From Methanomicrobiales archaeon (GTDB taxonomy: Archaea; Halobacteriota; Methanomicrobia; Methanomicrobiales; JACTUA01): a stretch of 5,712 nt of DNA. The notes beneath the pieces were generated by a model that saw only the letters and a list, made by a program, of their open reading frames with translations, did no database searches and was not told where the DNA came from. The stretch is from assembly GCA_028679035.1 (NCBI GenBank), contig JAJRCL010000141.1, positions 1 through 5,712 of the forward strand, in the 5' to 3' direction. Each line of letters opens with the position of its first letter. The stretch's first letter is position 1. This document shows, piece after piece, positions 1 to 5,119 of the stretch. The translations under genes were made by a program, and so were the position numbers.

Positions 1-3
1 CAT

Positions 4-26
4 CCTTTACGGGCGGTAAAAGGGAG
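4..26 (+). other. Imperfect inverted repeat beside a Shine-Dalgarno-like GGGAG
   Basis: CCTTTAC (4-10) can pair with GTAAAAGG (16-23) around a 5-base loop, with one bulged A. The right arm runs into GGGAG (22-26), and an ATG follows at 33. That ATG opens only a 7-codon frame (MKNIIYF, stop at 54-56). This could be the 3' end or terminator region of a gene to the left of the window, or the decayed start of a lost gene. It resembles the hairpin at 5087-5111. Too little sequence lies to the left to decide. Confidence 0.25.
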
Positions 27-76
27 AATCCAATGAAGAATATCATTTATTTTTGACAACAATGCGCGTATTTGTA

Positions 77-90
77 AGAAAATGTATATT
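77..90 (+). promoter_or_regulatory. TATA/BRE-like promoter of the Cys-rich lipoprotein gene
   Basis: A TATA-like element TATATT (85-90) is preceded by a purine-rich stretch AAGAAAA (76-82) that would serve as the BRE bound by TFB. The box is centred about 27 bases before the ATG at 114, the usual archaeal TATA-to-transcription-start distance. The transcript may therefore be leaderless or nearly so, which fits the absence of a Shine-Dalgarno sequence before that ATG. A second AT-rich candidate (TTTATTTTT, 46-54) would give a leader of roughly 40 bases. Confidence 0.45.
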
Positions 91-113
91 CACACTTGTG
101 TAAATTAGTGCAT

Positions 114-662
114 ATGACACGGTGGAATCGAACTTTTGCCGGTATACTTATCGTGACCGCATGTATCTTCGTACTCGGATGCGTATCAACCCCGCCCGGT
201 GGAGCACAAATTGTTCCGGGGACAACTGCTCCGGGAACGACGGCACCTCCGGCAGCACAGTGTGAATGCCGCGGGAACGTCGCATCTCCCTGTTCCTGCG
301 GAGAGAGGGATTGTGGCTGTAGTGCCGGCAATACGACGACCGGCTGTCCCTGTGGATCGCAGTGCCCTTGCGGATGTGGCAATGGCACACCATGCACCTG
401 CGGGGAAGGAAAATGTACCTGCGGTGACACAGACTGTAAATGCGGAACCGCTGGCACGACCACCGGGTGCTCCTGCGGAGCCGGTAATGTTTCCGCGATG
501 GACGATTCCTGCGGTTGCGGATCTACGTGCGGATGCGGGGATGCCGGCTGTTCCTGCGGTTCCGGGAACACGAGTGCATTGACCTGCACGTGCGGGACCG
601 GATCATGCACGTGCGGGGCCAATACAACAACGACGATTGCAGACTGTGGATGCAGTAAATAA
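114..662 (+). CDS. Cys-rich (CxC-repeat) surface lipoprotein, metallothionein-like
   Basis: No named family recognised. The protein has 182 residues from ATG 114; in-frame TTG 96 and GTG 108 also exist but would extend the N-terminus ahead of the signal peptide. A basic N-terminus (MTRWNR) and hydrophobic core lead to a lipobox VLGC with the lipid-accepting Cys at residue 23, so the protein is probably anchored on the outer membrane face. A Pro/Thr/Gly linker (about 24-48) follows. The rest (50-180) holds 31 cysteines in 15 CxC clusters, one extended to CxCxC. They sit mostly as CxCG units in three to four imperfect repeats of about 30 residues, separated by Thr/Asn/Gly spacers. There are five N-glycosylation sequons (N73, N90, N125, N152, N170). 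The CxC density resembles metallothioneins, so metal binding is inferred; structural disulfides are the alternative. It is transcribed alone, convergent to a redoxin operon. The existence of the gene is fairly sure; its function is not. Confidence 0.85.
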   Translation: MTRWNRTFAGILIVTACIFVLGCVSTPPGGAQIVPGTTAPGTTAPPAAQCECRGNVASPCSCGERDCGCSAGNTTTGCPCGSQCPCGCGNGTPCTCGEGKCTCGDTDCKCGTAGTTTGCSCGAGNVSAMDDSCGCGSTCGCGDAGCSCGSGNTSALTCTCGTGSCTCGANTTTTIADCGCSK

Positions 663-677
663 ATCAGTCATCCTCCA

Positions 678-691
678 TTTTTTTTAATTTT
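678..691 (+). terminator. U-rich archaeal terminator after the lipoprotein gene
   Basis: A run of eight T, then AA, then four T begins 16 bases after the TAA at 660-662. Archaeal RNA polymerase terminates at such U tracts without needing a strong hairpin, and none is obvious here. The opposing gene ends in a near-identical tract at 751-764 on the other strand. Confidence 0.6.
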
Positions 692-750
692 AAGGAAAAA
701 CAGGAAAATACACTTTTAAAGATGCCCAGTAACAGCAGTCCGGCAGCTGG

Positions 751-764
751 AAAAATTAAAAAAA
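751..764 (-). terminator. U-rich terminator overlapping the stop codon of the reductase gene
   Basis: Read on the - strand this is seven T, AA, then five T. The T7 run supplies the last Phe codons and the first base of the TAA stop (756-758), so the signal starts inside the coding region. It mirrors the T8-AA-T4 tract at 678-691. A weak imperfect hairpin (CAGC/GCTG, 733-749) and more T-rich sequence (696-720 on the - strand) follow and may act as a backup. Confidence 0.5.
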
Positions 765-1259
765 TTTCTCAAAACGGTCTTTGGATGCCCGGCAGACCGG
801 ACAAATCTCGGGAGGACCTTCCCGGGCGCAGAGATACCCGCAGACACGGCACCGCCATACCGGGAAGGGCAGACCACTGGGAACGCGATGCTGCGCCGGC
901 TTCTGTCGCTGGTCCTGGGGAGGACGGCGCTCAGGGACGACCGGTACCGGTTGCACTCCCTGGAATACGGCATTGGACACGTACAGGGCACAGTAACACG
1001 CACCATACTGCAGGAGATCCGGGTCCCGGTAGTCACACGGGCAGATAATATCCAGGTCCGCTGCCCGGTCGTTCACGGCGAGCCGGCAGGGGCAGGCCCC
1101 ATAGCCGTACCGTTGTTCGTTGACCATGATCCCATGGATCAATGCTTTGGAGAAGGCAACATCCGGGTTCAGATGGTAACCCCCTTGTTCGGTTTCCCGC
1201 AGGATCCTGCGGTACTGCACGTCCACTTCCTCATCCGGTATCTGTACCGGCGTGTTCAT
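756..1259 (-). CDS. Ferredoxin:disulfide (thioredoxin) reductase catalytic subunit with C-terminal rubredoxin domain
   Basis: This 167-residue cytoplasmic enzyme belongs to the ferredoxin:thioredoxin reductase beta family, which uses ferredoxin electrons to reduce protein disulfides through a [4Fe-4S] cluster beside a redox-active cysteine pair. Three CxC motifs define it: CPC (56/58), CPC (73/75) and CYC (88/90). By analogy with the plant enzyme, Cys56, 73, 75 and 88 would bind the cluster, and Cys58-Cys90 would form the active disulfide. The spacings (14 and 12 residues) differ from the plant CPC-X16-CPC-X8-CHC pattern, as expected for an archaeal relative. A Pro/Gln/Arg-rich linker (about 105-130) leads to a rubredoxin-like domain with CxxCGY (137/140) and CPVC (153/156), plus an extra Cys144. 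The fused rubredoxin matches ferredoxin:disulfide reductases known from Methanosarcina. The start ATG overlaps the upstream redoxin stop (ATGA, 1256-1259), with GAGG at 1267-1270 as ribosome binding site, so the two are translationally coupled and likely partners. Confidence 0.93.
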   Translation of the reverse strand: MNTPVQIPDEEVDVQYRRILRETEQGGYHLNPDVAFSKALIHGIMVNEQRYGYGACPCRLAVNDRAADLDIICPCDYRDPDLLQYGACYCALYVSNAVFQGVQPVPVVPERRPPQDQRQKPAQHRVPSGLPFPVWRCRVCGYLCAREGPPEICPVCRASKDRFEKFF

Positions 1260-1549
1260 TTCAGAGCCTCGCGGATCTCCTTCTCCTGGAAACCGATGAT
1301 TGCCTTATCGTTAATCACCACCGTGGGAAAAGACAACTTAGGGTTGTAGCGCTCCACTTCGGCAAACATTTTCTGCATCTCATCTTTGTTCAGCAGGTCC
1401 ACATACTGGTAGGAGAATTCCACTCCCAGTTGCTTGAGCAGCTCCTTTGTTTTGGCGCACCAGCCGCAGGTGCTCAGCGCATAAAGGAGCACCTTGCCCT
1501 TGTTCGTTCCTGGAACGTGTTCCCACGCCATGGTTACCACTTCTAACAT
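1256..1549 (-). CDS. Glutaredoxin/NrdH-like redoxin (CGWC)
   Basis: This 97-residue thioredoxin-fold protein probably carries electrons from the downstream reductase to a target disulfide. The active site is C28-G-W-C31, following a strand (KVLLYALST). The cis-proline of the fold is P75 (SFPTVVIN), followed by the GF element (86-87) and a C-terminal helix. Length and motifs fit the glutaredoxin/NrdH group; I see no clear glutathione site, and methanogens generally lack glutathione. In Methanosarcina barkeri a NrdH-like redoxin and a ferredoxin:disulfide reductase supply electrons to class III ribonucleotide reductase (established knowledge). The same role is inferred here from adjacency, although no nrdD gene lies in the window. 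ATG 1549 is chosen because AGGTGA (1554-1559) lies four bases upstream. A second ATG at 1531 (residue 7) lacks a comparable site. The gene opens a two-gene operon, overlapping the reductase gene by four bases. Confidence 0.92.
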   Translation of the reverse strand: MLEVVTMAWEHVPGTNKGKVLLYALSTCGWCAKTKELLKQLGVEFSYQYVDLLNKDEMQKMFAEVERYNPKLSFPTVVINDKAIIGFQEKEIREALK

Positions 1550-1553
1550 GAAA

Positions 1554-1559
1554 TCACCT
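1554..1559 (-). promoter_or_regulatory. Shine-Dalgarno site AGGTGA fixing the redoxin start
   Basis: AGGTGA on the - strand matches the anti-Shine-Dalgarno core and sits four bases before ATG 1549. This supports that start over the internal ATG at 1531. Confidence 0.75.
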
Positions 1560-1623
1560 AATACGAGATAAGGAATTCGATGCCGGTGTCCGGGTTTGTG
1601 GCCGGAGAAAAGACTTGGCGGGA

Positions 1624-1636
1624 TGAACGGCGTTCA
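1624..1636. promoter_or_regulatory. Perfect 13-bp dyad TGAAC-GGC-GTTCA in a divergent promoter region
   Basis: The 171-bp gap between the divergent redoxin and helicase genes (1550-1720) holds the promoters of both transcription units, although no TATA box stands out on either strand. A dyad with five-base arms and a 3-bp centre lies near the middle and could be an operator for a dimeric regulator. A self-complementary TGCATGCA lies at 1648-1655. Both are short enough to occur by chance, and I can name no regulator. Nothing else recognisable lies in this gap. Confidence 0.25.
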
Positions 1637-1712
1637 GCCCGGTTCTCTGCATGCATGAAACGTTCCCGGGCCGTATTCACCATAGTATCATCATCCGAGA
1701 GGTGCAATAGTT

Positions 1713-1716
1713 AGGA
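1713..1716 (+). promoter_or_regulatory. Candidate ribosome binding site AGGA for the helicase start
   Basis: AGGA lies four bases before TTG 1721 and is the reason for choosing that start. A stronger match, GAGAGGTG (1697-1704), is 16 bases from TTG 1721 and has no usable start codon at normal spacing (GTG 1702 meets a stop two codons later). An in-frame TAG at 1712-1714 bars a longer protein. ATG 1736 is the alternative start. Confidence 0.4.
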
Positions 1717-1720
1717 TCCT

Positions 1721-4357
1721 TTGACTGAGCCGGGGATGCAACAGGAGCGAATCACGCAAGCTGCCAGGTCGGATAAGGAGATCCTCCAATTGTTCGACCC
1801 TGTGGTGCGGGAATGGTGGATACGGACGTATGGGAACAGCAGCACCCTTTTCACCCCGCCACAGCAGATCGCGGTGCCCCTTATCCATGATCAGCGCAAC
1901 GTGCTCATCTGCTCGCCGACCGGGTCCGGAAAAACCCTTTCCGCATTTCTCTCGATCCTCAATCACCTGGTGATACTTGGGCGGGCGGGCAACCTGGACA
2001 ACAGTGTCTACTGCCTCTACATCTCGCCGCTCAAATCCCTTGCCAACGACATCCACCGGAACCTGGAAGAACCGCTCGCCGGAATCCGGGCGATTTCTGA
2101 AGAACTTGGAGCACCGTTGGAGGAGATCCGTCACGCGATCCGGCACGGAGACGTCCCTGCCGCCCAGAAAGCAAAGATGCTCCGGCTCACGCCTCATATT
2201 CTCAACACCACACCCGAAACCTTCGCGATCCTGTTGAATTCTCCGAAATTCCGGGAGAAAATGCGGACGATCCGGTGGGTCATTGTGGACGAGATCCATG
2301 CGCTCGCCGGCTCCAAGCGCGGGGTTCACCTTTCCGTGAGCCTGGAACGGCTGCAGGAGCTGATCGGCAAAGAATTTGTGCGGATCGGGTGTTCGGCAAC
2401 TATCGAACCGCTCGAAGACGTGGGAGGACTCCTCGCAGGAAACGGGCGCGACATCGCCATTGCGGATACCCGCTTTGTCCGCAAATTCGACCTGCGTCTG
2501 GTCTGCCCGGTACCGGACCTCATCAACACTCCGCACGAAGACCTGACGACCGCGTTGTATTCTGCCATCGATGAGCTGGTCTGGAGCCACCAGAACACCC
2601 TCATCTTTACCAACACCCGGCATGGTGCAGAGCGGGTACTGCAGGCCTTACGTTCCCGCTTCCCGCACCGCTACAGCGATCTGAACTCCGGCTGCCATCA
2701 CAGTTCCATGGGAAAGGAGGCACGGCTCGAAATCGAGGATCGGCTCAAGCGGGGGGACGTCCGTGTAGTGACGACATCGACATCTCTTGAGCTCGGTATC
2801 GACATGCCGCATCTCGATCTCGTGATCCAGGTCGGTTCCCCGAAATCGGTGGCAGCACTCGTCCAGCGAATCGGAAGGGCAGGCCACAGTCTTGATCAGG
2901 TCGTAAAAGGACGGATCGTTGTCGTCGACAGGGACGAGCTGATCGAAACCGCGGTCATGCTGCGCAAGGGTCTGGACGGGTTTGTCGACCGGATCCAGAT
3001 ACCCGGGAACTGTCTGGACGTGCTTGCGCAACAGGTGCTCGGGATGGCACTGGAAAGGCCGCATCATATCGACGAGATTGAGTGCATTGTGCGGCGTTCC
3101 TACCCGTACCGCAGCCTGAGCCGGGAAGCTCTCCTCAGCGTACTTCGCTACCTTTCCGCGCAGCATGCCGGGATGGACGAACGTCACCTGTACGCAAAGA
3201 TCTGGTATGATGCAGAGAACGGCATGGTCGGGAAGAAGGGAAAGGCAATACGGGCGATCTATTACATGAACGCCGGGACCATTCCCGATGAATTCGTGTG
3301 CGACGTCGTTACCCGGGACGGTTCCTGGGTAGGGAAGCTTGACGAGAAGTACCTTGAACGGATGAATCCCGGAGATGTCTTTGTTATTGGCGGGAGTAAA
3401 TTCCGGTTCCGCTACCGACGCGGAGGGAACCTGTACGTTGACCCGACCGGTGAACGGCCAACCATTCCCTCCTGGTACTCGGAACGACTCCCCCTCTCGT
3501 TTGACCTCGGCATGCAGGTACTCGCGTTCAAGGAAGAGACTGCCACACGGCTGGAACAGTCCGGGCGTGGAGAGGTCTTGTCGCACCTTCTCTCGCATTA
3601 CCCGGTCGATGAAAATGCCGCCGCAAGCATCTGCGAGATTTTCGAACAGCAGATCCGGTTCGGCGGGAAAACGTCCATCCCCTCGCCGCATTCTATCGTC
3701 GTTGAAGAGGTCCCGGATGCCGGTACATCCCGAAGGACGTACTATGTGCTGGCAAACTACGGGCTCCGGTTCAATGAGGGGTTTTCCCGCTATATCGCTT
3801 CCCTGGTTGCCCGGGAGATCACCGCAAACGTTGCGGTCGCTGCAGGGGACATGGGATTTATCCTCTCGGTCCCCCTGTACAAGCGGGTGTCGGTCGCGGC
3901 GCTGCTTGCCCGGGCACATCCGGATACGATCAGTGCTGTCCTCATGCATGCCGTGGAGAACACAAACCTCCTGAAACGGGTATTTCGGATCAATGCGGCC
4001 CGCTCCTTCATGATCCTGCGGAATTATCGCGGGAGGAAAAAAAGTGCCCGCAAACAGCAGATGAATGCCGACCTGTTGATCTCGTTCTGTGCAAAGATCC
4101 GTGATTTTTCCGTGCTCACGGAGAGCTACCGGGAGATCCTTGAGGACCGGTTCGAAATACGCAATATCCGGGAAATCCTGGCCCGCATCCATACCGGGGG
4201 GATACGGGTCACTGAACGTCGCTCACCGACACCTGGACCTATGTCGTTTGGTCTTGCCGCCATGGGAGCCCGGGACGTGGTCTCGGTCGAAGACCGGATC
4301 TCGCTCATCCGGGAATACCATCGACGCGTACTGCAGCAGATCGGTGCCGTTGCATGA
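1721..4357 (+). CDS. Lhr-family superfamily 2 ATP-dependent helicase
   Basis: An 878-residue, ATP-driven 3'-5' nucleic-acid helicase of the Lhr family, of normal length for Lhr-core proteins. Motifs appear in order: Walker A SPTGSGKT (65-72), Ia ISPLKSLAND (101-110), Ib TTPETF (163-168), DEIH (190-193), SAT (225-227), LIFTNTR (294-300), a motif V region ending in LGIDMPHLD (358-366), and motif VI QRIGRAGH (382-389). All catalytic residues expected of an active ATPase are present. After the two RecA lobes come a winged-helix region (about 430-490, with RRSYPYRSLSRE) and the beta-rich Lhr domain 4 / DEAD-associated region (about 510-840). That region includes PSWYSERLP (583-591), whose Trp may be the strand-stacking residue described in bacterial Lhr, and it ends in a TPGPMSFGL segment. 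The start is TTG 1721 or ATG 1736 (residue 6), and motif content is the same either way. The stop overlaps the phosphoesterase start (ATGA), which points to joint work in DNA repair or nucleic-acid processing; the true substrate is unknown. Confidence 0.95.
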   Translation: MTEPGMQQERITQAARSDKEILQLFDPVVREWWIRTYGNSSTLFTPPQQIAVPLIHDQRNVLICSPTGSGKTLSAFLSILNHLVILGRAGNLDNSVYCLYISPLKSLANDIHRNLEEPLAGIRAISEELGAPLEEIRHAIRHGDVPAAQKAKMLRLTPHILNTTPETFAILLNSPKFREKMRTIRWVIVDEIHALAGSKRGVHLSVSLERLQELIGKEFVRIGCSATIEPLEDVGGLLAGNGRDIAIADTRFVRKFDLRLVCPVPDLINTPHEDLTTALYSAIDELVWSHQNTLIFTNTRHGAERVLQALRSRFPHRYSDLNSGCHHSSMGKEARLEIEDRLKRGDVRVVTTSTSLELGIDMPHLDLVIQVGSPKSVAALVQRIGRAGHSLDQVVKGRIVVVDRDELIETAVMLRKGLDGFVDRIQIPGNCLDVLAQQVLGMALERPHHIDEIECIVRRSYPYRSLSREALLSVLRYLSAQHAGMDERHLYAKIWYDAENGMVGKKGKAIRAIYYMNAGTIPDEFVCDVVTRDGSWVGKLDEKYLERMNPGDVFVIGGSKFRFRYRRGGNLYVDPTGERPTIPSWYSERLPLSFDLGMQVLAFKEETATRLEQSGRGEVLSHLLSHYPVDENAAASICEIFEQQIRFGGKTSIPSPHSIVVEEVPDAGTSRRTYYVLANYGLRFNEGFSRYIASLVAREITANVAVAAGDMGFILSVPLYKRVSVAALLARAHPDTISAVLMHAVENTNLLKRVFRINAARSFMILRNYRGRKKSARKQQMNADLLISFCAKIRDFSVLTESYREILEDRFEIRNIREILARIHTGGIRVTERRSPTPGPMSFGLAAMGARDVVSVEDRISLIREYHRRVLQQIGAVA

Positions 4358-5076
4358 TTGGAAACACCCTTCTGCAGGAATGCGGGTTTCTCCATAACTG
4401 CCTCTTTCTTCGGAGTGACCGCGTTCTTATCGCCGCTGATGTCCACATCGGTATGGAGGAAGAACTCCATTGCCAGGGCCTGCATTTTCCTCTCAATGAG
4501 GAGGAAACACTGCTTGCCCGTTTCGGGGAAGCGATCGAGTTTTTCCGCCCGCAACGGATCATCCTCGACGGGGACATCATGCATTCCTTTGCCACGATAC
4601 CCCGGCGGGTTCGTGAGAAGTTCCGGCGGATCCTGTCTACTATCACAGAATATGCTGAAGTGACCCTGATCCGTGGATCCCACGATCGGCTTCTCCCGTA
4701 TATCACCGGAACGTCGACGGCAGAATCGGTTGTCATCGGACAATGGCACATTGCCCACGGAGACCGGGATCTCGATCGGGACCGTTCACTGATCATCGGG
4801 CACGAACACCCGGTCCTTGAACTGGATATGGCACGGGAACCCTGTTTCCTCTTCGGCGAGAGGGTCTGCGACAGACATGATCTCCTGATCCTCCCGGCAT
4901 TCAATCCGCTCTGCCAGGGAGTCGTGGTCAATTCCCTCCGGTGCGGGGAATTGCTCGCGCCAATGCTCCGGTCGATCGACCCGGCGGATCTGCAGCCGGT
5001 GGTGGAACATGCCGGCGAGGTGTTCCTCTTTCCCCCGCTGGGAAAGATCCAGGCATGCAGCCCTGCCCTGCACTGA
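4354..5076 (+). CDS. PdeM/COG1407-like metallophosphoesterase
   Basis: A 240-residue calcineurin-like phosphoesterase, predicted to cleave phosphodiester bonds with a two-metal centre in the cytoplasm. Visible metal-site motifs are DVH (29-31), GDIMH (73-77), H135 in AHGD, and GHEHP (149-153). The motif expected to read GNH[DE] reads GSHD here (108-111): the usual metal-coordinating Asn is Ser109, which may alter activity or metal preference. The opening 'ADVHIG' and the GHEHP motif place it with the ICC-like COG1407 group, which includes bacterial PdeM. PdeM is encoded with an Lhr-like helicase, an ATP-dependent DNA ligase and a metallo-beta-lactamase exonuclease in bacterial damage-response clusters (established knowledge). 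Here only the helicase is adjacent. ATG 4354 lies in the helicase stop (ATGA), with GGTG at 4343-4346 seven bases ahead, so translation is coupled. The natural substrate is unknown. Confidence 0.92.
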   Translation: MIGNTLLQECGFLHNCLFLRSDRVLIAADVHIGMEEELHCQGLHFPLNEEETLLARFGEAIEFFRPQRIILDGDIMHSFATIPRRVREKFRRILSTITEYAEVTLIRGSHDRLLPYITGTSTAESVVIGQWHIAHGDRDLDRDRSLIIGHEHPVLELDMAREPCFLFGERVCDRHDLLILPAFNPLCQGVVVNSLRCGELLAPMLRSIDPADLQPVVEHAGEVFLFPPLGKIQACSPALH

Positions 5077-5086
5077 CCGGCACAAA

Positions 5087-5111
5087 ACCTTTTACCCTGC
5101 AGATAAAAGGT
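5087..5111 (+). promoter_or_regulatory. Perfect 8-bp hairpin overlapping the ribosome binding site of the last gene
   Basis: ACCTTTTA (5087-5094) and TAAAAGGT (5104-5111) are exact inverted repeats around a 9-base loop. The right arm covers nearly all of the Shine-Dalgarno AGGTG (5108-5112), which sits seven bases before ATG 5120. Folding would hide the ribosome binding site. The stem is AU-rich with two G-C pairs, so it is only moderately stable. It fills most of the 43-bp gap after the phosphoesterase gene and could modulate translation or be coincidental. Confidence 0.4.
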
Positions 5112-5119
5112 GTAATTTC

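Noticed and set aside
33..56. Seven-codon frame MKNIIYF after GGGAG
   Set aside because: Too short to support as a gene; kept only as part of the left-edge hairpin observation.
199..582. 127-residue Arg/Pro/Ala-rich frame on the + strand inside the lipoprotein gene
   Set aside because: A frame-shifted reading of the Cys repeats with no ribosome binding site and no motif.
47..622. 191-residue open frame on the - strand opposite the lipoprotein, rich in Pro, His and Gln
   Set aside because: It is the antisense of repeated Cys/Gly codons (TGC/GGN), which gives Pro/His/Gln low complexity. It has no recognisable motif, while the + frame has a promoter, signal peptide and lipobox.
888..1349. 153-residue + frame opposite the reductase and redoxin genes
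   Set aside because: It covers two well-supported - strand genes and shows no motif of its own.
1648..1655. Self-complementary TGCATGCA in the divergent intergenic region
   Set aside because: An 8-bp palindrome is expected by chance and has no link to a promoter element.
1691..2623. 310-residue - strand frame opposite the helicase N-terminal half
   Set aside because: Antisense shadow of conserved helicase motifs in GC-rich coding sequence; no motif of its own.
2648..4192. 514-residue - strand frame opposite the helicase C-terminal half
   Set aside because: Long open antisense frames are common in GC-rich genes. The Asp/Arg/Pro-rich composition shows no domain, and the + strand product is a complete Lhr protein.
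4126..4931. Two overlapping - strand frames of about 210 residues opposite the helicase end and the phosphoesterase
   Set aside because: They overlap each other in different frames and oppose a gene with clear metal-site motifs; Ser/Arg-rich shadow sequence.
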